Assembly (NCBI GenBank): GCA_015488215.1
Contig: WFOE01000255.1
Location: 1-61,189 of the forward strand
DNA length: 61,189 bases
Source of the DNA: Planctomycetales bacterium
GTDB taxonomy: Bacteria; Planctomycetota; Planctomycetia; Pirellulales; S012-138
Direction of reading: 5' to 3'
Positions 9,600 through 18,766 of this stretch are shown here, piece after piece. Numbering within the stretch: position 1 is the first letter of the stretch; every line of letters starts with the position of its first letter. Under the pieces are notes generated by a model. That model was not told where the DNA came from and did no database searches. It saw only the letters and a list, made by a program, of their open reading frames with translations. The translations under genes were made by a program, and so were the position numbers.

Positions 9600-10145
9600 C
9601 TACTTGCCCGCCCGGCGACTCACCTTGCGGCGGACGTGTTCGCCTTCGTAGCGGATGCCTTTTCCTTTATAAGGTTCGGGCTTGCGCACCGCCCGAACTT
9701 CCGCGGCGAACTGGCCCACCTGCTGCTTGTCCACTCCTTTGATAATGATATGGGTCTGGTCCGGCACGGTGACCTGAAGCCCCGGCGGGATTTTCTTCCG
9801 CACTTCGTTGGCAAAGCCGACCCGAAGCTCCAGCGTATCGCCCTGCAACGCGGCCAGGTATCCGCTGCCGACCACTTCCAGGCGTTTTTCGTATCCTTGG
9901 GTTACGCCGACGACCATGTTCTGGATGATCGCCCGAGTCGTGCCGTGCAAGGCGCGGCTGAGGCGATCCTCAGCGTTGCGGCTGACCAGCACCTGGCGGT
10001 TTTTTTCGTCGTAGCTGACGGACACCTCAGGCCGGTGCTCGAACTGGAGTTTGCCCAGGGGGCCTTCCACCTGGATCAAGCGACCTTCGAGGGTGAACTT
10101 GACCCCTTCGGGGATGGCGACCGGTTTTTTGCCGATTCGGGACAT
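9600..10145 (-). CDS. rplF: 50S ribosomal protein L6
   Basis: The 181 residues begin MSRIGKKPVAIPEGV and end PYKGKGIRYEGEHVRRKVSRRAGK, the L6 signature region; two L6 domains span the protein. L6 sits near the factor-binding centre of the large subunit. The spacing to rpsH is 56 bases. Confidence 0.97.
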   Translation of the reverse strand: MSRIGKKPVAIPEGVKFTLEGRLIQVEGPLGKLQFEHRPEVSVSYDEKNRQVLVSRNAEDRLSRALHGTTRAIIQNMVVGVTQGYEKRLEVVGSGYLAALQGDTLELRVGFANEVRKKIPPGLQVTVPDQTHIIIKGVDKQQVGQFAAEVRAVRKPEPYKGKGIRYEGEHVRRKVSRRAGK

Positions 10146-10201
10146 AGTGGCTCGGTCCTGTATCCTGGTATCAGGCAGGGGGAGTCGTCAGGCGGTGGGG
10201 G

Positions 10202-10597
10202 TTACCAGACTTCGCATAGCACCTCACCGCCGACCTTTTGGGTTCGGGCTTCCCGGTCGCTGAGCACGCCGCGGTTGGTGCTCAGCACGGCGATGCCCAG
10301 CCCGCCCAGCACCGGGCGCAGCTCCTGCACCTTGCTGTAAATCCGCCGGCCCGGCTTGCTTATCCGCTTGATGTGGCGGATGACCTGTTCGCCGTTGGGG
10401 CCGTACTTCAAATGGATGCGGAGGATGTTGACCGGCTGGGCCTGGATTTCTTCCCAGTCCCAGATGTACCCTTCCCGCTTCAGCACGTCGGCCACGCCTC
10501 GCTTGACTTTCGACAGCGGCATGTCCACCACGGCATGGCGTACCCGAACGGCGTTGCGGATACGGGTCAACATGTCGGCAATGGGGTCACTGAGCAT
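10202..10597 (-). CDS. rpsH: 30S ribosomal protein S8
   Basis: The 131-residue protein starts MLSDPIADMLTRIRNAVRVRH and ends with the S8 signature LSTNRGVLSDREARTQKVGGEVLCEVW. S8 binds the central domain of 16S rRNA. The ATG at 10597 gives the family N-terminus; an in-frame ATG at 10633 would add 12 unrelated residues inside the spacer after rpsN. Only 13 bases separate it from rpsN. Confidence 0.96.
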   Translation of the reverse strand: MLSDPIADMLTRIRNAVRVRHAVVDMPLSKVKRGVADVLKREGYIWDWEEIQAQPVNILRIHLKYGPNGEQVIRHIKRISKPGRRIYSKVQELRPVLGGLGIAVLSTNRGVLSDREARTQKVGGEVLCEVW

Positions 10598-10610
10598 ACG
10601 AATCGCACCC

Positions 10611-10796
10611 TTACCAACTGGCTTTGCGAACACCGGGAATCAACCCTTGATCGGCCATCTTCCGGAAACAAATACGGCAGATGCCGAACTTGCGGTACAC
10701 GGCCCGCGGACGCCCGCACAACTGGCAGCGGCGGACAATCCGGGTGGAAAACTTCGGCGGCTTTTGCGCCTTGACAATCTTTGCCTTACTGGCCAT
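10611..10796 (-). CDS. rpsZ: 30S ribosomal protein S14, zinc-binding type Z
   Basis: This short 61-residue S14 carries [25 protein letters not shown], a CxxC pair repeated after about 12 residues that binds zinc, which marks the short type-Z form rather than the roughly 100-residue zinc-free form. The ATG at 10796 gives [16 protein letters not shown]. It lies between rplE and rpsH as expected. Confidence 0.95.
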   Translation of the reverse strand: MASKAKIVKAQKPPKFSTRIVRRCQLCGRPRAVYRKFGICRICFRKMADQGLIPGVRKASW

Positions 10797-10835
10797 GGGC
10801 GTGTCTTCCTGCAATTGGAGGGAAAGCAATCGGCA

Positions 10836-11378
10836 CTATCGCCGAAACGGCATCCCCAGGGCTTCCAGCATCAAACGCGATTCCGCATCGCTGTGCCCGC
10901 TGATGACCAGCGTCACGTTGAGTCCTTGGGGGATGCTGAACCGGTCCGGATTCAGCTCCGGAAAGACCAACTGTTCGGCCAGGCCCAGGTTGTAGTTCCC
11001 CTGGCCGTCGAACGCGTTGGGGTTCAGCCCGCGGAAGTCGCGCACCCGGGGCAGCGCCAGCGAAATCAGCCGGTCCAGAAACTCCCACATCCGCCGCTTG
11101 CGCAAGGTAACTTTGCAGCCGATGGGCATCCCTTGCCGCAGGCGGAAGTTGGAGACGGAACGCCGTGCCCGGGTCACCACCGCCCGCTGGCCGGCGATCT
11201 GGGTCAGGGCTTCCACGGCCTGGTCCAGGTACTTCTTGTCTTTGATCGCCTCGCCCACTCCCATGTTCAGCACGATCTTTTCCAGCCGCGGGAGCGAAAG
11301 GAGGTTCTTGCGCCCCAGCTTCTCTTGCAGCAGGGGCACCACTTCTTTTTCGTATTTTTCTTGTAGCCGGGGTTTCAT
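10836..11378 (-). CDS. rplE: 50S ribosomal protein L5
   Basis: The 180 residues contain LEKIVLNMGVGEA, the L5 signature, and the C-terminal ...LNVTLVISGHSDAESRLMLEALGMPFRR. L5 binds 5S rRNA and contacts the P-site tRNA. The ATG at 11378 begins MKPRLQEKYEKEVVPLL. It is placed 53 bases after rplX. Confidence 0.97.
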   Translation of the reverse strand: MKPRLQEKYEKEVVPLLQEKLGRKNLLSLPRLEKIVLNMGVGEAIKDKKYLDQAVEALTQIAGQRAVVTRARRSVSNFRLRQGMPIGCKVTLRKRRMWEFLDRLISLALPRVRDFRGLNPNAFDGQGNYNLGLAEQLVFPELNPDRFSIPQGLNVTLVISGHSDAESRLMLEALGMPFRR

Positions 11379-11431
11379 GGCGGGAACTCTTTCCGTGGGG
11401 CAACTGCGGGGTTAGCCGAAGGGGAAGCTTG

Positions 11432-11806
11432 CTACGAGCCGGCCTTTTTGGCGCGCCGGGCCTTGGGAGGGCTGATCTGCCCAATCCCCTTGCCGCATTT
11501 CTTGCAATACCGCTCCTTGCTCCCATCTTCCAGGAAGCGGGCGCCGGTGCGGGTGGCCTGGTTGCATTCCGGGCAGACCAGCTTCACGTTGGAGATGTCG
11601 ATTGGCATCTCTTTGGACAGCCGGCCGCCTTGGGGGGTCTGCTGGGTCCGCCGCACCAGCTTGTAAACCCGATTGACCCCTTCCACGATTACCTTCCGCC
11701 GGCCCTGAACCACCTGCAGCACACGGGCCCGGGTGGGCGTCCCGTCCATGCTGAAGCGGTCCGCTCCGGCAATCACTTCCACCAGGTCGCCGACACGAAT
11801 ATGCAT
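11432..11806 (-). CDS. rplX: 50S ribosomal protein L24 with a zinc-ribbon-like C-terminus
   Basis: L24 starts large-subunit assembly. The 124-residue protein opens [17 protein letters not shown] (KOW motif) and has [16 protein letters not shown]. The C-terminal third holds [20 protein letters not shown] and [11 protein letters not shown], two CxxC pairs that would bind zinc, a form seen in some bacterial L24 proteins. The ATG at 11806 is chosen over 11857 because the KOW domain begins there. It ends in a basic tail. Confidence 0.96.
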   Translation of the reverse strand: MHIRVGDLVEVIAGADRFSMDGTPTRARVLQVVQGRRKVIVEGVNRVYKLVRRTQQTPQGGRLSKEMPIDISNVKLVCPECNQATRTGARFLEDGSKERYCKKCGKGIGQISPPKARRAKKAGS

Positions 11807-11828
11807 GGTTGCCTTTCCCTCGTGCGGT

Positions 11829-12197
11829 TCAAACCACTTCGCTGGCCAGGGAAACAATCTTCATGAAGTTGCGTTCCCGCAACTCGCGGGCCACCGCGCC
11901 GAAGATGCGGGTGCCGCGCGGGTTTAGGTCCTTGTCGATAATCACGCACGCGTTGCTGTCGAACCGGACATAGCTTCCGTCGGGGCGCCGGGTGGGCTGT
12001 TTGCAACGCACCACCACGCAGCGGACCACCTGGCCTTTTTTGATGTCGCTGCCCGGGATGGTGCTCTTGACGCTGGCCACGATGACGTCGCCCAGTCCGG
12101 CGTAGCGGCGCCGCGAGCCGCCCAGCACCTTGATGCACATCACGCTCTTGGCGCCGGTGTTGTCGGCCACGTTGAGTCGGGTTTGCATCTGGATCAT
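11829..12197 (-). CDS. rplN: 50S ribosomal protein L14
   Basis: The 122 residues begin [19 protein letters not shown] and carry the L14 signature [23 protein letters not shown] and the C-terminal [26 protein letters not shown]. The frame extends upstream to 12317, but the extra 40 residues do not belong to the family. The 129 bases between it and rpsQ are a long spacer for this cluster. Confidence 0.97.
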   Translation of the reverse strand: MIQMQTRLNVADNTGAKSVMCIKVLGGSRRRYAGLGDVIVASVKSTIPGSDIKKGQVVRCVVVRCKQPTRRPDGSYVRFDSNACVIIDKDLNPRGTRIFGAVARELRERNFMKIVSLASEVV

Positions 12198-12326
12198 GGC
12201 AGGAGCCCTTTCGGATGAATCATCCAGGCGTGTTGTTTCCGGGGTGGGAGGGCGCCGTTTCCCGGCTGGGACCGGGGTCGGCGTCGCGGCGGCGTCGGGC
12301 TTGCTCGGGCAAACCACTCTTGCAAA

Positions 12327-12629
12327 CTACTCCTGTTCCGACGCGGCGGCCGAGGAGCCCTCCTGCTTCTTTTCCAACTTCAATTCCCGCGACCGTTCCA
12401 CCACCCGCACCAGCAACCACCGCTTGGTTCGCGAGTAGGGGCGCGACTCGATAATCTCCACCCGGTCGCCCAGGTGCGACTCGTTGTTCTCGTCGTGCAC
12501 GTAGCAGACGGTTCGGCGGCGGATGTACTTACCGTACCGGGGATGCTTGACCAACCGGGTGATTTCCACCCGGCGCGTCTTGGGCATCTTGTCGCTGGTT
12601 ACCACTCCGATGAGCACTTTTTTGGGCAT
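12327..12629 (-). CDS. rpsQ: 30S ribosomal protein S17
   Basis: The 100-residue protein starts [23 protein letters not shown] and has [31 protein letters not shown], the OB-fold S17 signature region. A short Glu/Ala/Ser-rich tail of about 15 residues follows the domain. S17 is a primary 16S-binding protein. Confidence 0.96.
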   Translation of the reverse strand: MPKKVLIGVVTSDKMPKTRRVEITRLVKHPRYGKYIRRRTVCYVHDENNESHLGDRVEIIESRPYSRTKRWLLVRVVERSRELKLEKKQEGSSAAASEQE

Positions 12630-12702
12630 GGTCGCTCTACCGTTTGCGGTCGAGGGATGATTTCATTTCTCAGGTCGCGACGCCGCGGGTGCGCCCTGGG
12701 GC

Positions 12703-12981
12703 TTACTTGGCTTTGGCCGCCCGCAGCCGTTTACGCCGCCGGCGGCGCCGGTTGCGGTCCTGAATCAGCGCCCGTTGTTGCGGGTCCATGGCTTCCAGCT
12801 CCCGCTGGCGCTGGATGGTTTTAATGCGAGCGATGAGTCGCCGCAGGCGTTTCAGCTCGCTGGGGGCGTCGAGCCGCTCGGTCCGGGCGCGGATTCGCAG
12901 CCGAAACAGCGTCTCCACCGTTTCGTTCAGCGTCGCCTGGAGCTGCTCGTCGTTCATCTCACGCAGTTCGGAAGCCTTCAT
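12703..12981 (-). CDS. rpmC: 50S ribosomal protein L29, long form
   Basis: The start MKASELREMNDEQLQATL and the motif RLKRLIARIKTI-like helix (RRLIARIKTIQRQ) identify L29. At 92 residues it is longer than the usual 60-70: after the two-helix domain it has a very basic tail (RNRRRRRRKRLRAAKAK). L29 lies at the peptide exit site and touches the trigger factor site. Confidence 0.95.
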   Translation of the reverse strand: MKASELREMNDEQLQATLNETVETLFRLRIRARTERLDAPSELKRLRRLIARIKTIQRQRELEAMDPQQRALIQDRNRRRRRRKRLRAAKAK

Positions 12982-13013
12982 GGAACGCAGTCCCTTCTCG
13001 GCTGGGAGTCGGC

Positions 13014-13433
13014 TCAGGTGGTCGGCAACCGCCGCACGAACCGCACGCGAACCGGCATTTTGTAGGCCACGCGCGCCAAGCAGAGCTTGGCTGCCTGTTC
13101 GGTCACGCCGCCGATCTCGTAAAGGATCGTTCCCGGCTTGACCACTGCGGCCCAGTAGTCCGGCTCGCCCTTCCCCTTGCCCATCCGGGTTTCCAGGGGG
13201 ATGGAGGTGATGGGCTTGTGTGGGAAGATGCGGATGTACAGCTTCCCTTCGTGCCGCAGATACTGCTGGGCGGCGATCCGGCCCGCTTCAATCGTCTGGG
13301 CACTGATCCAGCCGCCCTGGGTGGCCTGCAACCCATATTCACCGAATACGACACGGTTGCCGCGGGTCGCTTTACCTCTTATGCGTCCTCTTTGGACCTT
13401 TCGATGTTTGACCCGCCTGGGCATCATCGCCAT
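13014..13433 (-). CDS. rplP: 50S ribosomal protein L16
   Basis: The 139-residue protein starts MAMMPRRVKHRKVQRGRIRG and has FGEYGLQATQGGWISAQTIEAGR and RIFPHKPITSIPLETRMGKGKG. L16 organises the A-site region. The ATG at 13433 has GAGGG seven bases upstream. Its first 62 bases lie inside the end of rpsC, a long overlap for two ribosomal protein genes. Confidence 0.96.
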   Translation of the reverse strand: MAMMPRRVKHRKVQRGRIRGKATRGNRVVFGEYGLQATQGGWISAQTIEAGRIAAQQYLRHEGKLYIRIFPHKPITSIPLETRMGKGKGEPDYWAAVVKPGTILYEIGGVTEQAAKLCLARVAYKMPVRVRFVRRLPTT

Positions 13434-14088
13434 TTTTTGGGCCCTCGCTGAACAAGCCTCGGTAAATCCAAACTTTCACGCCGATCTGGCCTTGGGGGAT
13501 TTTGGCCTCGGTGAATCCGTAGTCGATGTCCGCCTGGAGCGTGGACAGGGGGACAGTGCCTCGCATGTACTTTTCTCGCCGGGCCATTTCGGCTCCGCCC
13601 AGCCGCCCGGCCAAACGGATTTTGATCCCTTTGGCCCCGGCTGCCATCACTTCCTCCATGGCCCGCTTGACCGTCCGTCGGAACGCGGCCCGACGGCTCA
13701 ACTGCGCGGCGATGTCCTCAGCCACCAGTTGTGCCCGTAACTTTTCGTTCTTGATTTCGTCGATCTTCAAGTTGATCCGCCGTCCGGTGAGCCGTTGCAG
13801 CTCCTCCTGGAGCAGCTCCACTTCCTGCCCCTTCTTGCCGATAATCAGCCCCGGCCGGCAGGTGCGGACCATCACCTTCACTTCGTTTCGGGTGCGTTCG
13901 ATCTCGATGGAGTCGATGCCGGGATACTTGGGCCGCCCCTGCGCGTCGCGCTTATTCTTGATAAACCGACGGATTTTTTCGTCTTCGACCAGCAGTTGGG
14001 CGAACTCCTGCTTGGAGGCGAACCACCGGCTCTTCCAGCCGACGGTCACTCCCAGGCGGAACGCATAAGGATGAACTTTCTGACCCAT
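13372..14088 (-). CDS. rpsC: 30S ribosomal protein S3
   Basis: The 238 residues begin MGQKVHPYAFRLGVTVGWKSRWF, then the KH domain (RPGLIIGKKGQEVELLQEEL) and the C-terminal S3 domain (RREKYMRGTVPLSTLQADIDYG...TEAKIPQGQIGVKVWIYRG). The last 25 residues form a hydrophilic tail encoded in the region shared with rplP. S3 forms the mRNA entry channel. Confidence 0.97.
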   Translation of the reverse strand: MGQKVHPYAFRLGVTVGWKSRWFASKQEFAQLLVEDEKIRRFIKNKRDAQGRPKYPGIDSIEIERTRNEVKVMVRTCRPGLIIGKKGQEVELLQEELQRLTGRRINLKIDEIKNEKLRAQLVAEDIAAQLSRRAAFRRTVKRAMEEVMAAGAKGIKIRLAGRLGGAEMARREKYMRGTVPLSTLQADIDYGFTEAKIPQGQIGVKVWIYRGLFSEGPKNGDDAQAGQTSKGPKRTHKR

Positions 14089-14144
14089 GATTCTGCTTGT
14101 CCGTGGGTTTCGGGTGGGTGCTCAAGTGTTCAAGCAACGGGAAA

Positions 14145-14486
14145 CTACGTCGATTCCGGCACGTCCACCGCCACGTGGATGTGCGACATCCGCTTGCGGA
14201 TCAGGAAGGCCATGCCGCGGGCACGGGGACGGATGCGCTTGAGCATCGGGCCGCCGTCCACCCGCACTTCGGTTACCACCAACCGGCGCAGCCCGCGCGC
14301 CCGCTGGTACTCGGCATTGGCAATCGCGCTGCGGAGCACCTTCTCCAGCAGCCGCGCGCCGCGCTGCGGTTGGTACTGCAAGATTGCCAGCGCTTCGTCC
14401 GCCCGACGCCCCCGAATCAGGTCGGCCAGGGGACGTACTTTACGGGGACTGATACGGGCAAAGCGATGCGAGGCCCGGTAGGCCAT
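14145..14486 (-). CDS. rplV: 50S ribosomal protein L22
   Basis: The 113-residue protein has YRASHRFARISPRKVRPLADLIRG and ends in the extended hairpin region (RIRPRARGMAFLIRKRMSHIHVAV) that lines the exit tunnel and contains macrolide-resistance positions in other bacteria. The order rpsS-rplV-rpsC is standard. Confidence 0.96.
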   Translation of the reverse strand: MAYRASHRFARISPRKVRPLADLIRGRRADEALAILQYQPQRGARLLEKVLRSAIANAEYQRARGLRRLVVTEVRVDGGPMLKRIRPRARGMAFLIRKRMSHIHVAVDVPEST

Positions 14487-14617
14487 CGTCGTGTTCTCCT
14501 TGTACGTTTCGGCTGCGTCGTCGTTTGTTTCCGTAAGGACCGTACGTTGGTTGCGTTGGCTTTCCGCCTATCCTGCACCTGCTCAGGCCGCCATTCCGGC
14601 AACAGGCTCTGGTGGCG

Positions 14618-14887
14618 TTAGCGTTTTCCTTTGCCGCCGTGGCCGCGGAAGATGCGGGTGGGGGCGAACTCGCCCAGTTTGTGGCCCACCATCTCCTCGG
14701 TCACATACACCTTCACGTGGTTCTTGCCGTTGTGCACCAGGAAGGTAAAGCCGACGAACTCCGGCACGATGGTGCAGGCACGGGCCCAGGTCTTGATGGG
14801 CTCGCGGGAGCCGCTTTCCCGTTGCCGCTGCACTTTGGCAAACAGCTTCGGGTCAACGAACGGACCTTTTTTCAGCGAACGTCCCAT
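14618..14887 (-). CDS. rpsS: 30S ribosomal protein S19
   Basis: The 89 residues contain [19 protein letters not shown] and the signature [38 protein letters not shown]19 sits in the 30S head near the A site. It is 39 bases after rplB. Confidence 0.97.
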   Translation of the reverse strand: MGRSLKKGPFVDPKLFAKVQRQRESGSREPIKTWARACTIVPEFVGFTFLVHNGKNHVKVYVTEEMVGHKLGEFAPTRIFRGHGGKGKR

Positions 14888-14926
14888 GGACGCGATTCCT
14901 CCTTAAGTCGGCTTACAGGCTGCCAA

Positions 14927-15787
14927 TCAGGTGTACAGCTTCTGCACTCCGTATCGCACGGTACGACGGCGGCGGACAATGAACCGGTTGGACGGCTTGC
15001 GGCGGCGCCGGGTCCGGCCCCCCTTGGCGCTTTTGCCCGTGGGGCTGACCGGGTGGCGCCCCCCCTTGGTGCGTCCTTCGCCGCCGCCGTGGGGGTGGTC
15101 GATTGGGTTCATGGCCGTGCCGCGCACGTGAGGACGGCGGCCCAACCAGCGGTTCCGGCCCGCCTTGCCCAGCACGATCCCATCGTGGTCGATGTTGCTC
15201 ACCCGGCCGATTGTGGCCCGGCAGTTAGAATGGACCCGGCGAATCTCCCCGCTGGGCAGGGAAATCTGGGCCCAGGTCCCCTCCCGGGCCATGAGCGTAG
15301 CACTGGTCCCGGCTGCGCGGCACATGGTGCCGCCGGAACCGGGGAAAATCTCGATGTTGTGGATCGTCGTCCCCAGCGGAATCTGCGACAGCGGCAGGCA
15401 GTTGCCCAGCCGGGCTGGGGCGTCCGGGCCGCTTTGCACCATATCGCCGGGCTTCAGGCCGTCCGGGGCCAGGATGTACCGCTTCTCGCCGTCCACGTAA
15501 TGCAACAGGGCGATCCGGGCCGAGCGGTTCGGATCGTACTGGATCGAATGCACCTTGGCCGGGATGCCGTCTTTCTGGCGGCGGAAATCAATCAGGCGAT
15601 ACATCCGCTTGTGCCCACCGCCGCGGTGCCGGGCAGTAATCTTGCCCTGGTTGTTGCGGCCGCCGGTTTTCTTCTTGGGCTGCAACAACCGCTTTTCCGG
15701 CTTGGCCCCGGGGGTGAGCTCCGAAAAGTCGCTCACCGTGGCCCAACGGCGTCCGGGACTGGTCGGCTTGTATTTGCGAATACCCAT
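14927..15787 (-). CDS. rplB: 50S ribosomal protein L2
   Basis: This 286-residue protein is essential for peptidyl transferase function. It shows [25 protein letters not shown], the second domain, and the highly conserved loop [36 protein letters not shown], which includes the key His. Length and start (ATG 15787, [14 protein letters not shown]) are normal. Confidence 0.98.
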   Translation of the reverse strand: MGIRKYKPTSPGRRWATVSDFSELTPGAKPEKRLLQPKKKTGGRNNQGKITARHRGGGHKRMYRLIDFRRQKDGIPAKVHSIQYDPNRSARIALLHYVDGEKRYILAPDGLKPGDMVQSGPDAPARLGNCLPLSQIPLGTTIHNIEIFPGSGGTMCRAAGTSATLMAREGTWAQISLPSGEIRRVHSNCRATIGRVSNIDHDGIVLGKAGRNRWLGRRPHVRGTAMNPIDHPHGGGEGRTKGGRHPVSPTGKSAKGGRTRRRRKPSNRFIVRRRRTVRYGVQKLYT

Positions 15788-15842
15788 CTGCTGGCGTTCC
15801 TTTGAGGGCTAGGCGAAACCACGCCGCCTGGGCAAGCGCGGA

Positions 15843-16157
15843 TTAGAACAGTTCGATCCGGTGCTCCTCGTGCAGCGTGACGATGGCCTTCTTCCAGTTT
15901 TTGGTGTATCCGAAGCGGAACCCGCGGCGGCGCGGCTTGCCGCGGCGGTTCTGCGTCCGCACATCGACCACCTTGACGTTGAACAGCTCTTCGACCGCCC
16001 GGCGGATATCCTGCTTGGTGGCCAGCGGATTGACCTCAAAGGCGTAGGCGTTCGTCCGCTCGGACTGCCGCACGCTCTTTTCGGTTACCAACGGCCGCAG
16101 CAGCACCTGATGCGGTTCCAACTGGAGCTTGGCTTGCTGGTCGGTTTTTCCTGCCAT
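15843..16157 (-). CDS. rplW: 50S ribosomal protein L23
   Basis: The 104-residue protein has LLRPLVTEKSVRQSERTNAYAFEV and the basic loop RTQNRRGKPRRRGFRFGYTKNWKKAIVTL. L23 docks trigger factor and SRP at the tunnel exit. The ATG at 16157 is preferred over 16217, which would add 20 residues with no family similarity. Confidence 0.95.
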   Translation of the reverse strand: MAGKTDQQAKLQLEPHQVLLRPLVTEKSVRQSERTNAYAFEVNPLATKQDIRRAVEELFNVKVVDVRTQNRRGKPRRRGFRFGYTKNWKKAIVTLHEEHRIELF

Positions 16158-16277
16158 AGCAAGGCTTCCCGTTCGACTGATTCCAAGCGGCTTTGCAACA
16201 GCGGTCGCCTGAAGCAAACCGTCTTTGTTTCACCGTTCTTGTGTTTTTTTCACTCCGACCCTGGACCTTTGCCCCAC

Positions 16278-16928
16278 CTAACCGGCCGCGGCCACAGGCT
16301 GACGGCACCAGTTTTCCTTGACCCACTGCACAGCATCTTGAGTAATAAGCATCATCCGGCTGCGGAGCACGCGCAGGGCGTTCAGCTCGGCCACCGGGCA
16401 GATATCCACCCGGGGAATGTTCCGCGCCGAGCGGTACACCACCGGATCCAGTCCGGCCGTGACAATCAGCACCGAGGCGCCTTCCAGCCCCAGGGCTTTC
16501 AGCGTACCGGCCACCTCGCGGGTCTTGGGCTCTTCCAGCCCCCAAGCGTCCAGCACCACCATTTGCTCGTCGATTACTTTGGAGGCCACGGCCATTCGTG
16601 TCGCTTGCTGCAACGCCTTGCGCGGCAGACGGTAGGACCAATCGCGCGGGCGCTTGGCGAAGCAGTGCCCACCGCCTCGCCGAAGGTTGGTGCGACGAGA
16701 GCCCATCCGAGCGTGGCCCGTCCCCTTTTGCCGGTACAGCTTGCGGGTGGAACCGGCCACTTCGCCGCGGCCTTTGGTCTTGGCCGACCCTTGCCGCAGG
16801 TTGTTCTGGTACATGACCACCGCGTCGTGCAGCAGTTGCTTGTTGATGCGCGGGGCCAGCTCCCGGGGGTCCAGTTCCACCTGGCCCACCTGCTCGCCCT
16901 GGCGGTTGTAAACGGTTAGCGTGGCCAT
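16278..16928 (-). CDS. rplD: 50S ribosomal protein L4
   Basis: The 216 residues include the tunnel-loop region GRGEVAGSTRKLYRQKGTGHARMGSRRTNLRRGGGHCFAKRPRDWSY and the C-terminal ...ALRVLRSRMMLITQDAVQWV. In enterobacteria L4 also controls its own operon; no such site can be claimed here. 113 bases separate it from rplC. Confidence 0.97.
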   Translation of the reverse strand: MATLTVYNRQGEQVGQVELDPRELAPRINKQLLHDAVVMYQNNLRQGSAKTKGRGEVAGSTRKLYRQKGTGHARMGSRRTNLRRGGGHCFAKRPRDWSYRLPRKALQQATRMAVASKVIDEQMVVLDAWGLEEPKTREVAGTLKALGLEGASVLIVTAGLDPVVYRSARNIPRVDICPVAELNALRVLRSRMMLITQDAVQWVKENWCRQPVAAAG

Positions 16929-17041
16929 TGCCGATTCCTTGCCAGTCGCCTGTTATGGAAACCTAGGTTTTGCTGTGGTTTTGCTGTGTTTTGCTTATTG
17001 TCGTTCCGCTTTGGACGGCTGCTGCCAGTCACCAAGAGGGC

Positions 17042-17734
17042 TTAGCCCACCTTGTTCGTCTTGCGAATCACAAGGAACCCACCATTGGGACCCGGCACGG
17101 CCCCCTTGACCAACAGCAGATTCTTTTCCGGATCGATAGCGACCACCTTGAGATTACGCACCGTGCAGCGGGCATTGCCGTACTGACCGGGCATCCGCTT
17201 CCCCTTGATGACCCGGCTGGGAAAAGCAGAACAGCCGGTGCCGCCCATGTGACGGTGCACCTTCTTCACGCCGTGGCTTGCCCTCTGGCCGGCAAACCCG
17301 TGCCGCCGCATCACCCCGGAGTAGCCGCGCCCCTTGGAAGTGCCAATCACGTCCACGGCCTCGACGTCCTGGAAGATATCGACTCGCACTTCCTGACCCA
17401 CCTCATAACCTTCGGTGGGGCCGCGGAGCTCTCGAATGAATCGCTTGGGCTCGCAGCCGGGTTTGGGCGGAAGCTCAATCCCCAGAGCCTGACGCCGCTT
17501 GCTCCGCTTACTTTCCATCCGGCGAGCCACATGCCCCCGCTCGGCCCGGGTGGCCAGACGCCGCGGCTTGTCCAGATAGCCCAACTGAATGGCTTCGTAG
17601 CCGTCCCGTTCCGGAGTACGGATTTGCAGCACATGGCAGGGGCCGGCTTCAATCACCGTCACCGGCACCGCCGTGCCGTCTTCCTGATAAACTTGGGTCA
17701 TACCGACCTTGCGGCCCAAGATCCCAACGATCAT
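17042..17734 (-). CDS. rplC: 50S ribosomal protein L3
   Basis: The 230-residue protein starts MIVGILGRKVGMTQVYQEDG and has the L3 signature area GVMRRHGFAGQRASHGVKKVHRHMGGTGCSAFPSRVIKGKRMPGQYG. L3 is an early assembly protein near the peptidyl transferase centre. The ATG at 17734 is chosen over 17815 on family grounds. Confidence 0.97.
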   Translation of the reverse strand: MIVGILGRKVGMTQVYQEDGTAVPVTVIEAGPCHVLQIRTPERDGYEAIQLGYLDKPRRLATRAERGHVARRMESKRSKRRQALGIELPPKPGCEPKRFIRELRGPTEGYEVGQEVRVDIFQDVEAVDVIGTSKGRGYSGVMRRHGFAGQRASHGVKKVHRHMGGTGCSAFPSRVIKGKRMPGQYGNARCTVRNLKVVAIDPEKNLLLVKGAVPGPNGGFLVIRKTNKVG

Positions 17735-17886
17735 GGCCTCTCGTCCTTCTTCAACCGGAAAGGGGCGACCAGGAAGCCTTGCCGGACAGGATAAAGCCGC
17801 TCCCGGGCGGCTCATTGCCTCCCCGGCTTCCGCGACATAAGCACTACTCCTGCAACGGCGAGGAAACCGCTCGGAGTCGCCGGAAG

Positions 17887-18204
17887 CTATCGGGTGGTTG
17901 CCTTGATTTTCACCTCCACGCCAGCCGGAAGACTCAGCTTGTTCAACGCCTCAATCGTCTTCTGGTTGGCCTGGACGATGTCAATCAACCGCTTGTGGGT
18001 GCGGATTTCAAACTGCTGCCGGGCCTTTTTGTCGATGTTGGGGCCCGAAAGCACCGTGTAGCGTTCGATTCGGGTAGGGAGCGGAATCGGGCCGTGCACT
18101 TCCGACTCGTTCCGCTTGACCGTCTCGACGATTTCCGCAGCGCATTGATCCAGGATGGTATGGTCGTAAGCCTCCATCCGAATACGGATCGTTTCGCGGG
18201 GCAC
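17887..18204 (-). CDS. rpsJ: 30S ribosomal protein S10
   Basis: S10 is the first gene of the cluster. The 105 residues run [28 protein letters not shown]...[40 protein letters not shown], the family signature. The GTG at 18204 is chosen because GGAGGAG lies six bases upstream; the longer in-frame ATG at 18276 has no such site. Neither tufA nor fusA precedes it; the next gene upstream is divergent. Confidence 0.96.
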   Translation of the reverse strand: MPRETIRIRMEAYDHTILDQCAAEIVETVKRNESEVHGPIPLPTRIERYTVLSGPNIDKKARQQFEIRTHKRLIDIVQANQKTIEALNKLSLPAGVEVKIKATTR

Positions 18205-18766
18205 TGTTCTCCTCCTACAGGTAACCGCTGCCAGGAGCACTTCGCCGCCTTGGCGGCAAAAGCTCGAAATTACCACTGGCAGGCGAAGCTGTCAACGGCT
18301 CCAAGAACCCTGGAAAACCGAATCCACCGGCTCCCTGGGCGGAACCGGGGCTTGCTGGTAATCGGCTATCATGCCACGAACGGCCCATTGAGACAAGTCC
18401 CGGTTTTGCCAACATCCGGGCGAGTTTTGGCTCCCAACCGGGGATCGGCCTACGCAACTGTGTTTTTGGCTCTCCGGTCGGGCATTCCAGGGGCAGAAAC
18501 CGCCAAGTTCCCGCAGGCAGTAAGGTCTGCCCTATCCCGAAGAATACATCCCTTGCCGGTACCAGATGGGGGTTCTGCCAGGCTTTGTACGTGCCGCCGC
18601 GGGTGCCCCCCCGATATTGCAAACAGGCGGCCTGCATCTCATTGCCGCAAGCTGCCGGCAGAAAAAGGGGCTCTGGACCGAAGTCCCATTGCTGCAAGGG
18701 GATTGGAGCACCCGCTGGCTGGCCGCACCGGGACCTGGTTTCGGGAGTGCTGGATAGAGGATCGCC
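18205..18766. promoter_or_regulatory. Divergent intergenic region upstream of the S10 cluster
   Basis: These 562 bases separate the start of the 22-gene ribosomal cluster (minus) from the cytochrome gene (plus). The main promoter of the ribosomal cluster must lie here unless internal promoters serve it. No RNA gene or convincing coding frame was found; the two frames seen on each strand have no recognisable content. An AGAGG six bases before 18767 is a likely ribosome site for the cytochrome. Confidence 0.4.
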
